A stretch of DNA of 64,000 bases from Cytobacillus oceanisediminis (GTDB taxonomy: Bacteria; Bacillota; Bacilli; Bacillales; Cytobacillaceae), in the NCBI RefSeq assembly GCF_004366035.1, contig NZ_SOEE01000001.1:806001-870000 (forward strand). Reading direction: 5' to 3'. Numbering within the stretch: position 1 is the first letter of the stretch; the number at the start of each line of letters is the position of its first letter. Made by a program: the position numbers and the translations under genes. The notes beneath the pieces were generated by a model, which was not told where the DNA came from, did not search any database, and saw only the letters and a program-made list of their open reading frames with translations. Of this stretch, positions 38,712 to 47,224 are shown in pieces.

Positions 38712-39644
38712 ATGAAAGTTGTCAACAATCTCGCGGACTTAATTGGAGATACTCCACTAGTAAAATTAAACAAGCTCGCCCCTGAAAATGGAGCAAGCAT
38801 CTATGCTAAGCTCGAATTCTACAATCCAAGCCGCAGTGTAAAAGACCGCGCGGCTTATAATATGATTGTCGAAGCTGAGAAAGCAGGTTCATTGAAACCA
38901 GGTTCAACCATTATTGAACCAACCAGCGGAAACACCGGCATCGGGCTTGCAATGAATGCAGCAGCACGTGGCTATCAGGCCATTCTGGTTATGCCTGATA
39001 CCATGACGGCAGAGCGCATCAACCTTTTGAAAGCATATGGAGCAGAAGTTGTCCTGACTCCTGGAGATGACAAAATGCCCGGTGCAATAAAAAAAGCAAA
39101 TGAGCTGGCTGAGGAAATCCCAAACAGCTTTGTACCGATGCAATTTGAAAATAGCGCTAACCCTGATGCACACCGCCATTCAACAGCAGTCGAAATTATT
39201 GAGGGCATGAAGGACATCGGCAAACCACTTTCTGCCTTTGTTGCCACGGCAGGCACCGGCGGCACGATTACCGGCACAGGAGAAGTCCTGAAAGAGCATT
39301 ATACAGGGTTGGAAGTACATGTTGTAGAGCCCAAGGGCTCACCTGTCCTATCGGGCGGAAAGCCTGGCAGGCACAAGCTTGTTGGCACAAGTCCCGGATT
39401 TGTTCCGGAAATTCTCAATACGGATGTTTATGATGAAATCCATCAAATCAAAGATGAAGAAGCATATGATACGACGCGCAGAATGGCAAGAGAAGAAGGG
39501 ATTTTAGTCGGTCCATCCTCAGGAGCAGCCTGCTATGCTGCCATCCAGGTTGCAAAAAGGCTAAAGCCGGACGATGTTGTGGTATTCATCGTTTGCGATA
39601 CAGGAGAAAGATACCTTTCAAGCGATCTGTTTCAGTTTGAATAA
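38712..39644 (+). CDS. PLP-dependent cysteine synthase family protein (YtkP)
   Basis: 310 aa O-acetylserine sulfhydrylase-type enzyme (beta-family PLP fold). PLP lysine in NPSRSVKDRAA, the substrate loop EPTSGNTGIGLA, phosphate-binding GTGGTITGTG, and C-terminal GPSSGAA and CDTGERYLS are all intact. It corresponds in position to B. subtilis ytkP, a CysK paralogue whose physiological substrate is less clear. Good site GAAAGGGAG before the ATG. Confidence 0.93.
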   Translation: MKVVNNLADLIGDTPLVKLNKLAPENGASIYAKLEFYNPSRSVKDRAAYNMIVEAEKAGSLKPGSTIIEPTSGNTGIGLAMNAAARGYQAILVMPDTMTAERINLLKAYGAEVVLTPGDDKMPGAIKKANELAEEIPNSFVPMQFENSANPDAHRHSTAVEIIEGMKDIGKPLSAFVATAGTGGTITGTGEVLKEHYTGLEVHVVEPKGSPVLSGGKPGRHKLVGTSPGFVPEILNTDVYDEIHQIKDEEAYDTTRRMAREEGILVGPSSGAACYAAIQVAKRLKPDDVVVFIVCDTGERYLSSDLFQFE

Positions 39645-39661
39645 GTAAGTTAAAAGACCAA

Positions 39662-39696
39662 GACCCCAGGGATTACTCCTGGGGTCCGTTTGTTTT
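39662..39696. terminator. Terminator between ytkP and dat
   Basis: Perfect stem GACCCCAGG / CCTGGGGTC, then CGTTTGTTTT on the plus strand and TTGGTCTTTT on the minus strand. Confidence 0.85.
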
Positions 39697-39700
39697 AGAA

Positions 39701-40570
39701 CTATCTAATTTTAACTGTCAAACTGCCGCACTGTTTTTCAATTGCCTCTTCAAAAAGGTTCTGTAATTTATTTGTGATTGGACCAGGACTTCCATTACCA
39801 ACCGGCTTTCCTTCAATCTCTGTAATCGGAGTAATTTCAGCTGATGTACTGGACATAAAGACTTCATCCGCGTCCAGCAGATCATCCTTTGTAAAAGCAG
39901 ATTCTTCAAGTGATACTCCATTTTCCATGCAGATCTCATTGATCTTACGGCGGGTAATGCCATTTAGGATCAGATTTGTTGCAGGGTGCGTATATAGTGT
40001 CCCATCTTTTACAATCGCTATATTGGAAGAACTTCCCTCAGTCACCGTATCTCTGCGATGCTGAATTGCTTCAAAGCAGCCCAATTGTGCTGCTTTTTGC
40101 TTTGCCATAATATTGCCAAGCAAGTTCAGACTCTTTATGTCACAGCGCAGCCAGCGTATGTCTTCAATCAAAATAGCCTTAACACCATTTCTCATGCTCT
40201 CAACAGGTCTTGAGGTTTCACGGGTATAGGCGGTAAGCACCGGTGCAACGTCTGCACCAGGATAAGCATGATTTCTTGGAGAAGTCCCCCTGGAAACTTG
40301 CATATATACTATTCCCAGTTCAAGATTATTCCTTTCGATCATCTCTCTAAGCATCTGTTTAAGCTGCCCTATAGAATAAGGGATATCGAGCTCTATTTTA
40401 CTTCCGCTCTCAAGCAGCCTTTCGAGGTGCTCATCTGCCGTGAACATTTTTCCGTTATAGACGCGGATTACTTCATAGACGCCATCACCAAATTGATAGC
40501 CCCGGTCCTCGATATCTACTTTCGCTTCAGAGCGCTCGATCAAGTCACCGTTCAAAATGACATATTCCAT
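39701..40570 (-). CDS. dat: D-amino acid aminotransferase Dat
   Basis: 289 aa fold-type IV PLP enzyme interconverting D-Ala/2-oxoglutarate and pyruvate/D-Glu, supplying D-Glu for peptidoglycan. N-terminus MEYVILNGDLIERSEAKVDI, RGYQFGDGVYEVIRVYNG, PLP lysine in CDIKSLNLLGN, TEGSSSNIAIV and MSSTSAEITPITEI. GGGAGTG precedes the ATG. It lies next to pepV on the same strand (88-base gap), probably one transcript. Confidence 0.95.
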   Translation of the reverse strand: MEYVILNGDLIERSEAKVDIEDRGYQFGDGVYEVIRVYNGKMFTADEHLERLLESGSKIELDIPYSIGQLKQMLREMIERNNLELGIVYMQVSRGTSPRNHAYPGADVAPVLTAYTRETSRPVESMRNGVKAILIEDIRWLRCDIKSLNLLGNIMAKQKAAQLGCFEAIQHRRDTVTEGSSSNIAIVKDGTLYTHPATNLILNGITRRKINEICMENGVSLEESAFTKDDLLDADEVFMSSTSAEITPITEIEGKPVGNGSPGPITNKLQNLFEEAIEKQCGSLTVKIR

Positions 40571-40658
40571 TTCTCTGACACTCCCTGTAAGTGGTTTGTT
40601 TGTCTAATCTATTAGCTGTTTATGTAAAATCTTTCAGCCATCATATCAGGTTTTAGAG

Positions 40659-42077
40659 CTATTTCGCAAGTTCATAAATCGCTTGTGCATAAATAGCAGC
40701 AGCTTTTATTAAATCCTCAATAAACACATATTCATCTTTTTGATGTGCCACGTCTTCCCTGCCAGGGAAAAGCGGGCCAAACGCCACACCAGACTTCAAG
40801 GAACGTGCATATGTGCCCCCGCCAATTGATAAAAGCTCTGCCTTTTCGCCAGTCTGCTGTTCATACACTTTTTTCAGGGTTTGGATAAGAAAATCATCTT
40901 CTTCCACATGATGCGGCTTGGCATCAGTGAAATTCTCTAATCTGAAATGTTCTTCTTCAATCAATGACTGAAGCTTATTTTTTGTATCCTCCATATTGTT
41001 ACTGATGGGATAACGTACATTAAAGCCTAAACGGCCGCCATCTTCTTTCGTATATGAAAGTTTTCCTACATTAACGGTTAAATCACCGGTAATCTCATCC
41101 GTACAGGCGATGCCAAGCTTTCTTCCTCTGGAATCATCACATAAGTATCGTGATACAAACTGAAAATATTGGCATGCTTTCTCATCCAGCTGAAGGGATG
41201 CCAGGAATGATGCCATTAAAATACCTGCATTTTTCCCATTATCAGGCTCCATCCCATGAGCCGATACTCCCTGAAGCTCCAGAATCAGTTCGCCGTTATC
41301 TATGTAATACTTTCCTTCAAGCTCAGTCTTTTTCAGGAAATCAATATACCTTTGCACCACTTCAGTGTGTTCTAGATGGACTACAAGACTGGCTTTTGCA
41401 AAATCAGGAACCATGTTATATCTTCTTCCTGATTGGAAATGCACGACCTCTGCCAATACTTCCCTGTCTGTTTCTTCGGTATGGCTAATTTGGACGAGAT
41501 CAAAATCAGAGAGGCCTTTTTCTGCATAGATGATTGGGAAATCTGCATCTGGTGCAAATCCCATTGCTGGCATTTCCTCGTGTTTAAAATAATGCTCTAC
41601 ACAGCGCCAGTCACTTTCTTCATCTGTTCCGATAATCATTCGGACCCGTTTGCTTAAAGGCAGCTCCAATTCCTTTACAATTTTCATAGCATAATAAGCA
41701 GCCATCGTTGGGCCTTTGTCGTCAATCGCCCCTCTGGCAAAAATCTTTCCATCGCGAATTTCTGCACCAAATGGGTCGCTAGTCCAGCCATCTCCTTCAG
41801 GAACTACGTCGACATGACAAAGTACACCCACAATTTCTTCACCCTCGCCAAATTCCAGATGACCAGCCAGGCTGCCGACATTTTTGACAGTGAATCCATC
41901 CTTTTCTCCAAGTTCAAGCATGAAAGCGAGCGCTTCCTTTACACCTTCACCAAGGGGTGCATCATCTGCTGCATTCTCTTCATCCAGCAGGCTTTTAATT
42001 CTCAAAAGTTTTTGAGTATCTTCAATTAAAGCGTCTTTTCGGTTATTAACCTCTTTTTGCCAATCCAATACGTTCAT
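40659..42077 (-). CDS. pepV: Dipeptidase PepV
   Basis: 472 aa Zn-dependent M20 dipeptidase. Metal/catalytic motifs: GVLCHVDVVPEGDGWTSDPF (His, catalytic Asp), ARGAIDDKGPTMAAYYAM (bridging Asp) and IIGTDEESDWRCVEHY (catalytic Glu pair). The insert lid domain follows, and the final His motif is around GVAFGPLFPGREDVAHQKDE. AAGGAGGT precedes the ATG. Homologue of B. subtilis YtjP. Confidence 0.95.
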   Translation of the reverse strand: MNVLDWQKEVNNRKDALIEDTQKLLRIKSLLDEENAADDAPLGEGVKEALAFMLELGEKDGFTVKNVGSLAGHLEFGEGEEIVGVLCHVDVVPEGDGWTSDPFGAEIRDGKIFARGAIDDKGPTMAAYYAMKIVKELELPLSKRVRMIIGTDEESDWRCVEHYFKHEEMPAMGFAPDADFPIIYAEKGLSDFDLVQISHTEETDREVLAEVVHFQSGRRYNMVPDFAKASLVVHLEHTEVVQRYIDFLKKTELEGKYYIDNGELILELQGVSAHGMEPDNGKNAGILMASFLASLQLDEKACQYFQFVSRYLCDDSRGRKLGIACTDEITGDLTVNVGKLSYTKEDGGRLGFNVRYPISNNMEDTKNKLQSLIEEEHFRLENFTDAKPHHVEEDDFLIQTLKKVYEQQTGEKAELLSIGGGTYARSLKSGVAFGPLFPGREDVAHQKDEYVFIEDLIKAAAIYAQAIYELAK

Positions 42078-42179
42078 AAAGTTACCTCCTTATCCTGATT
42101 TGAACATCTATGATTACCCATTATAACCCATTTTGCCTGCAATTTGCTTATGGGACTGTGTAATAAAAACATACCTTTA

Positions 42180-43358
42180 TTATGCACCAGGAATGCTGAA
42201 CCTTGCCAAGATGATTGTCAAAACGCTTACTATCAGACCTAAGATCAAAATGGCAAGGAAGAATAAGGCTATGACCGTTCTATTCCTTGCAGTGAAATAG
42301 AAATCTTTATCACTATATTTTTTCGTAAAGGGATGGGACATAATGGATTTATCCCAGGTAATCGAAAGCCATGAATACATTAAGAAAAGGAAGATACCCG
42401 ACACAATTACTTTTATCCATAGTGGAGGAATGGCAATAATCCCCGCTGCGCTTACAGAAATGATTTGAAAATAACTGAAAATATATGAAGGATTCCGTAT
42501 GAAAATCTTTATGAATAATTCTATCAGGCCCTTAATGGGTGTTCTCTTCTTAAAGATCCGTCTGGAGTTTCTGAATAATATAGGTCTTGTCCTCATTGAA
42601 ATAGCAGGCTTTTCTATTTCTGGAGCCATCATAAATATCCATTTGATATACTTTGTTTTTTCCTCCTGCTCAAGCATAATTTCAAAGTCTGCGGCCGATA
42701 TCCTTTTCTGCATCTGGGAGACTCTCGTTAAGGTGCCGGAAAGCAGCACTGCCGAAATCATGTAAACCGGAAAGTCTGCACCGAAATTCCACAGTGAATA
42801 GACGAGCTGGCTGAACCAGCTCAATAATACAAAAAGCACAAAGCCAATTACATATCTTCTAAACTTCCCTTCAATCCCTTTCAGATAATAGGAAACTGCC
42901 ATAATCGCCCATTTCAGAGTAATGAAAAATGTCAGCAGAGCAATGATTTGACTCCATTGCAAAAAATAACTGTTCTTCAGAAAGGGAAGAAGAAGAGCTA
43001 TCATCGTGCCTGTACTGACTGCCTGGAAGAAAAGTGAATAGCCAAATCCCCATTTTCTTAATCCCAAATAGAGGCTCTTATTTTTCACCAGAAACACTTT
43101 ATCAGCTTCTTGTGTAAATGGGCGAAAGTTACCCAGCCATGAAAAAATATAAAGCAGGAAGAAAAGGAGAAACATTGGCAAGTTTGCAATCCATTCCGGC
43201 GTTTCTAACCACCAGGAGCGATATATCATTCCAAAGATGACAGCACCGGGGACAATGAGATAAACCATGATGGTCCAATCTGCAATGGAACGGAAAATAC
43301 CAAACTGATACTTCCAGCTATTGATTAACCTTCCAAGAAAGAGCGAACTACTTTTCAT
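42180..43358 (-). CDS. ythQ: ABC transporter permease YthQ (EcsB-type)
   Basis: 392 aa with about ten hydrophobic segments and no ATPase motif; partner of the adjacent ATPase ythP. Sequence features (MKSSSLFLGRLINSWKYQF, GMIYRSWWLETPEW) resemble EcsB-type permeases. ATG at 43358 is chosen: GAGG is 9 bases upstream and it overlaps the ythP end by 11 bases, while the upstream in-frame ATGs at 43364 and 43394 fit poorly. Transported substrate unknown. Confidence 0.87.
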   Translation of the reverse strand: MKSSSLFLGRLINSWKYQFGIFRSIADWTIMVYLIVPGAVIFGMIYRSWWLETPEWIANLPMFLLFFLLYIFSWLGNFRPFTQEADKVFLVKNKSLYLGLRKWGFGYSLFFQAVSTGTMIALLLPFLKNSYFLQWSQIIALLTFFITLKWAIMAVSYYLKGIEGKFRRYVIGFVLFVLLSWFSQLVYSLWNFGADFPVYMISAVLLSGTLTRVSQMQKRISAADFEIMLEQEEKTKYIKWIFMMAPEIEKPAISMRTRPILFRNSRRIFKKRTPIKGLIELFIKIFIRNPSYIFSYFQIISVSAAGIIAIPPLWIKVIVSGIFLFLMYSWLSITWDKSIMSHPFTKKYSDKDFYFTARNRTVIALFFLAILILGLIVSVLTIILARFSIPGA

Positions 43359-44064
43359 TGTCATTTCCCTCTGCAATCTGATGAAAGCAATCATAAAGCG
43401 AACCAGCCAAAAGATCGCATTGCTGCCTGATATCGTCTAATGAGCCGGAAGCCTTCAACTGGCCATCATGCACAATTAGAAAGCGGCTGCACACTTTCTC
43501 TGCCGTATCAAGTACATGGGTAGACATAAGAATGCCTGCTCCCCTTTGTCTCTCTCTTTCAATTGATTCCAGAAACAGTTTCATAGCATTAGGATCCAGC
43601 CCAATAAACGGTTCATCAATAATATAGACATCCGGCTTGGCAATCATCGCAAGAATCAGCATGGCCTTTTGCTGCATTCCCTTTGAATATGTACCGGGAA
43701 ATTTATAAGCGTGTTCAGACAGATTATACTCCTTCAAGAGCTCTGATGCCCTCTTCTTATACTGGATTTCCGGCAGTCTCTCTACGGCAGCTGTAAAATC
43801 CAAGTGTTCCCACAATGTCAGCTCATCATAAAAAATGGGGCGTTCAGGTATATAGGAATATTTAACTCCCTGCTTAAATTCCACTGTCCCCTTTTTATGT
43901 TCCAATAATCCCAGGATTGTTTTAATCGTTGTGCTTTTTCCTGCCCCGTTAGGACCTATAAGGCCGATTAATTCCCCTGCTTTTAAATCAAAATTTATAT
44001 TATGTATGATCGGTTTTCCATTTTCATAGCCTGCTGATGCAATATCGACGTTTAATAAGTTCAT
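43348..44064 (-). CDS. ythP: ABC transporter ATP-binding protein YthP (EcsA-type)
   Basis: 238 aa ATPase. Walker A LIGPNGAGKSTTIK, degenerate signature YSKGMQQKAMLI in place of LSGGQ, Walker B VYIIDEPFIGLD, and the switch His in MSTHVLDTAE. AGGAGGAG precedes the ATG. Cotranscribed and translationally coupled with ythQ. Confidence 0.93.
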   Translation of the reverse strand: MNLLNVDIASAGYENGKPIIHNINFDLKAGELIGLIGPNGAGKSTTIKTILGLLEHKKGTVEFKQGVKYSYIPERPIFYDELTLWEHLDFTAAVERLPEIQYKKRASELLKEYNLSEHAYKFPGTYSKGMQQKAMLILAMIAKPDVYIIDEPFIGLDPNAMKLFLESIERERQRGAGILMSTHVLDTAEKVCSRFLIVHDGQLKASGSLDDIRQQCDLLAGSLYDCFHQIAEGNDNEK

Positions 44065-44139
44065 ATACTCTCCTCCTGACTATACATACGGATATAATTG
44101 GAAAAGGTTTGCTCTTTTTCATATATTCTTTAAAACCAT

Positions 44140-44173
44140 AATAAACCTGCCCCTTCAAAGGGGCAGGTTTATT
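44140..44173. terminator. Bidirectional terminator upstream of ythP
   Basis: Perfect stem AATAAACCTGCCCC / GGGGCAGGTTTATT; it overlaps the stop codon of the M48-ankyrin gene. Confidence 0.88.
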
Positions 44174-45446
44174 ATGGCTGGAGGATATCCATTAATTCTG
44201 TATTTTCAAAGTCTGCAGCGTAATCATAGGCTGTATAGCCATCCGCATCTTTCACAGCGGGATCTGCACCATATTCCAGGAGAAGCATGGCCATTTCAGT
44301 ATCCTCATTAAATACTGCACTCATTAAAGGAGTGGTTTGATAGTTATCTGCCGTATTAGGCTCTGCTCCATTTTCCAGCAAAAGGGCAGCACTGTCATAC
44401 TGGCCATAAGAAACAGCCCAGTGTAAGGCAGTATTGCCATCTGCATCCATTTCCTCAGTATCCTCCCCATCAGCCAGTAAAGTGTGGATCATTTCAGTAT
44501 CATTTTCACTCGCTGCATTCATTAGAGCGGTAGTTCCTTCAATGCCCATAACTGTTTCAGTCCACAAATCCATTTTTTTAAGTGATTTATACCCAATCCA
44601 AAGTCCGCCGGAAAGAATAGTCAGCGTCAGGACTGATCCTGCTATCCCCAGCCATATCCTGCCCTTTGGTTCTTTTAACTCAACTGTAGATTCTTCAGCA
44701 AAAACTTTTGATAAAGCATAAATTCTTTTTGGCAGGTGAGGATGGGTGGAAAGTTTCTCATTCAGCCAGACAAAAAATCCAGTTTCCGTTTGGAGCTGCT
44801 CCATGTACGCCTGCTTATTGACCTTAGGATAAAGTTCTTTTCCAATGGCAAGCATCGTCAAGGCATCTCTAGATGCTTCAAACGACTTTATATAAAAGGC
44901 AGCATAACGATCACATGTATACTCGCATGCTCTTAAATACGCATTCCCAAGGAATGGAACCCACATAGCAGGGAGCAGAAGAAGGCTTATAATAACATGC
45001 TTTCTTTTTAAATGAGCAAACTCATGGGCCAGGACGAACAGTACTTCCTTTTCAGCTCCCCGAGCAGTCAATTCAAAAATACCAGAATATAAGACAACCA
45101 TATTTCTTCTGAAAAACCTTGTAGCAAAGGCATTTAAGACACCTTCAGACTCAATCACGTATATATCCGGCAAATCTTGCAGACCCATTTCCTTCGAAGT
45201 TAGCACTGCTTTTTCATAAATCTCCGGAAATTGCTTCTCACTTATTCTTACTCCGTTTCTTCTGATGCCGCCCACCATAATCCCATGGAACAGAAGAGAT
45301 ACAAGAATTAATGCCAAAATAATCACAATCCCAATAATAGAGAATGCCAGTAAAATATAAGACAAAATGCTAAATAAAGCAACGAATGCAAAATAAATAT
45401 TTTCCTTCGGGTATACCAGGCGATTTCTCAGCGAGTGAGTTTCCAT
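44172..45446 (-). CDS. M48 metalloprotease with C-terminal ankyrin repeats
   Basis: 424 aa membrane protein. Two N-terminal membrane helices (about 17-56) precede an M48 zinc protease domain with HEFAH (141-145), a hydrophobic stretch 152-170 and third ligand Glu175 in RACEYTCDRYA; STHPHLPKRI (232-241) is the M48 substrate region. A further transmembrane helix (264-286) leads to four ankyrin repeats (301-424: TALMNAASENDTEMIHTLL, NTALHWAVSYGQYDSAALLL, TPLMSAVFNEDTEMAMLLL, TAYDYAADFENTELMDIL). HtpX-like quality-control proteases normally lack ankyrins. Topology predicts both domains in the cytoplasm. GAAAGGAAG precedes the ATG. It may process or sense protein clients; unproven. Confidence 0.9.
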   Translation of the reverse strand: METHSLRNRLVYPKENIYFAFVALFSILSYILLAFSIIGIVIILALILVSLLFHGIMVGGIRRNGVRISEKQFPEIYEKAVLTSKEMGLQDLPDIYVIESEGVLNAFATRFFRRNMVVLYSGIFELTARGAEKEVLFVLAHEFAHLKRKHVIISLLLLPAMWVPFLGNAYLRACEYTCDRYAAFYIKSFEASRDALTMLAIGKELYPKVNKQAYMEQLQTETGFFVWLNEKLSTHPHLPKRIYALSKVFAEESTVELKEPKGRIWLGIAGSVLTLTILSGGLWIGYKSLKKMDLWTETVMGIEGTTALMNAASENDTEMIHTLLADGEDTEEMDADGNTALHWAVSYGQYDSAALLLENGAEPNTADNYQTTPLMSAVFNEDTEMAMLLLEYGADPAVKDADGYTAYDYAADFENTELMDILQP

Positions 45447-45904
45447 TACACTTTCTTCCTTTCAATCTCTTTTAAATATACCAATTGATTATAATCAAAA
45501 AACAAATTTTAGGATATAGAAACTTCCCTGAGTGATTATTTGAATTTTCAGTACATAATTTAAGCCCCATCTGCCATAAGGTATAGTAATAGTCCCTTTT
45601 CCTATCGAGGTTTAATCGAAAATAATTAGGGAATTGAACATACATTAAAAAGGAGGGAAACGTAAAGACTAAAATACAAGCAGCATTATAAATATTTTGT
45701 AAAATTGTATCCTTAAAGTAGAAATAATCAGATAATAGCGTTACAATATAGTCAGAGGTATGACATCTTGACTAAAATAACCAGAATACAAAGGGGTTGT
45801 CTGGGGAAAAGAAAACTACATATGATTGAAGGAAAATCCTTCAATGTAGCTGTCGGTTGCAGGAAATTGCCATGGGGTTTGAAAAAAGGATAGGGAGTGG
45901 TTTT
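45447..45904. other. Long spacer before ytzE with leader hairpin
   Basis: 458 AT-rich bases. An AAGGAGG at 45650-45656 is not followed by a start codon in an open frame. A strong imperfect hairpin (45816-45849) pairs CTACA and TTGAAGGA with TCCTTCAA and TGTAG, with a 5-base bulge; it lies in the presumed ytzE leader. No known riboswitch class was recognised. Confidence 0.55.
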
Positions 45905-46126
45905 TTGAAACCTTCAACTAACCGGATGTTAAACCGTGTAAAATCCGTCTACATGTTTATAAGTAAGCGCGGAACTGTAACAACTCAGGAGCTTGTAGAG
46001 GAATTTGGTATTACTCCTCGCACCATTCAAAGAGATTTAAATGTCCTCGCCTACAATGACTTGGTTAAGAGTCCGAGCAGAGGCAAATGGACCATAACTC
46101 AAAAGAAAGTAAAGATGTCATCTTAA
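45905..46126 (+). CDS. ytzE: DeoR-family small regulator YtzE
   Basis: 73 aa, essentially only a DeoR winged helix-turn-helix: NRVKSVYMFISKRGTVTTQE, then LVEEFGITPRTIQRDLNVL with recognition helix, and the wing LVKSPSRGKWTI. No effector domain. The start is TTG at 45905 (GGGAG 7 bases upstream; product LKPSTNRML as in B. subtilis YtzE). An in-frame upstream ATG would add 16 residues without similarity. Target genes unknown. Confidence 0.86.
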   Translation: MKPSTNRMLNRVKSVYMFISKRGTVTTQELVEEFGITPRTIQRDLNVLAYNDLVKSPSRGKWTITQKKVKMSS

Positions 46127-46156
46127 CAATCAAAGCATAACCAACCTAATAAATAG

Positions 46157-46187
46157 AAAATCGCCCTGCTGTCAGGGCGATTTTTCC
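46157..46187. terminator. Terminator between ytzE and the pseudouridine synthase gene
   Basis: Perfect stem AAAATCGCCCTG / CAGGGCGATTTT followed by TCC on the plus strand and TATTTATTAG on the minus strand. Confidence 0.87.
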
Positions 46188-46190
46188 GTC

Positions 46191-46910
46191 TCATCTCACT
46201 TCATAATTCATCAGCTTATCAAGCTCTTCATCAGTCAATTCCCGATATTCACCCAATTCCAATGTTTCATCCAGCTCAAGCGGGCCCATTGATAATCTCT
46301 TTAAATAGATGACTCTTTTGCCCACTGCCTCAAACATTCTTTTGACCTGATGAAACTTTCCCTCCGTAATGGTTAATTCAATTTCAGATGTCATGCCGGA
46401 TTTAAGGATTTCCAGCTCCCCAGGCTTGGTTTCATAGCCGTCATCCAATATAACCCCTTTTTTAAATGCGGCAATATCATCAGCTGTGACTTCCCTGTCT
46501 ATGACTGCAAAATAGGTTTTAGGAACATGCTTCTTTGGAGAAAGCAGCCGATGGGCCAGCTGGCCGTCATTGGTCAACAGCAAAAGCCCTTCTGTATCCT
46601 TATCAAGGCGCCCTACTGGAAAAGGAGAAAAAACAAGGTCTTCCATCCCGAGCAGGTCCACCACGGTTTCAAATTGAGAGTCCTCTGTTGCGGAGATGAC
46701 GCCTGGCGGTTTGTTTATCATCAAATAAATGAATTCCTTATATTCAACCTTTTCGCCATTAATGATGACAGCATCCTGTTCAGGATCGACCTGGTGCTTG
46801 GGATCCTTTACTTTTTCCTCATTAACCGTTACAGCTCCATCCTTTAATAGCTTTTTAACATCCTTACGGCTGCCGTAGCCCAGATTGGCCAGCATTTTGT
46901 CAATTCTCAT
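46191..46910 (-). CDS. ytzG: RsuA-family 16S rRNA pseudouridine synthase (YtzG)
   Basis: 239 aa. N-terminal S4 RNA-binding domain (MRIDKMLANLGYGSRKDVKK to VKDPKHQVDP), then the catalytic domain with YLMINKPPGVISA, the RsuA/RluB signature GRLDKDTEGLLLLTND (catalytic Asp) and EGKFHQVKRMFEAVG. RsuA orthologues isomerise U516 of 16S rRNA. GGGAGGGG precedes the ATG. Alternative: another RsuA/RluB-type specificity. Confidence 0.92.
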   Translation of the reverse strand: MRIDKMLANLGYGSRKDVKKLLKDGAVTVNEEKVKDPKHQVDPEQDAVIINGEKVEYKEFIYLMINKPPGVISATEDSQFETVVDLLGMEDLVFSPFPVGRLDKDTEGLLLLTNDGQLAHRLLSPKKHVPKTYFAVIDREVTADDIAAFKKGVILDDGYETKPGELEILKSGMTSEIELTITEGKFHQVKRMFEAVGKRVIYLKRLSMGPLELDETLELGEYRELTDEELDKLMNYEVR

Positions 46911-47004
46911 GGCTGCCCCTCCCTTTTAATCCTAATTAATCTGGTTTAAATTAATATCACGTTATTAAACGGTTCTCTTTTTCTTGTATTAGTAAATATT
47001 CTGT

Positions 47005-47160
47005 CCGTTGATTTCAGCACGGGGCACTTGCTTTCTGCGGGGTCTCATCTGTCCCCTGCTCCCGCAGGACATTGAATAAACTTCCTCGACTGAACACCGC
47101 ACGAAGAAAATCACCAGCATTTTTCGAGGATCATGTACCCTCCGTTCCAATCAACTCAGT
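47005..47160 (+). repeat. Family B intergenic repeat, copy 2
   Basis: Starts GTCCGTTGATTTCAGCACGG and ends GTTCCAATCAACTCAGTG. The interior block GCACCGCACGAAGAAAAT...TTTTCGAGGATCA is shared with copy 3. It accounts for most of the 314-base spacer between ytzG and murJ. Confidence 0.85.
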
Positions 47161-47189
47161 GCTTTGTATATTGTTTTCTAAAACGTTCT

Positions 47190-47218
47190 TTAAAAAAGGC
47201 CCCCATCATGGAGACCTT
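47190..47218 (-). terminator. Terminator of murJ
   Basis: Minus strand AAGGTCTCC / GGGGGCCTT (two wobble pairs) followed by TTTTTAAAG. Confidence 0.72.
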
Positions 47219-47224
47219 CTATTT

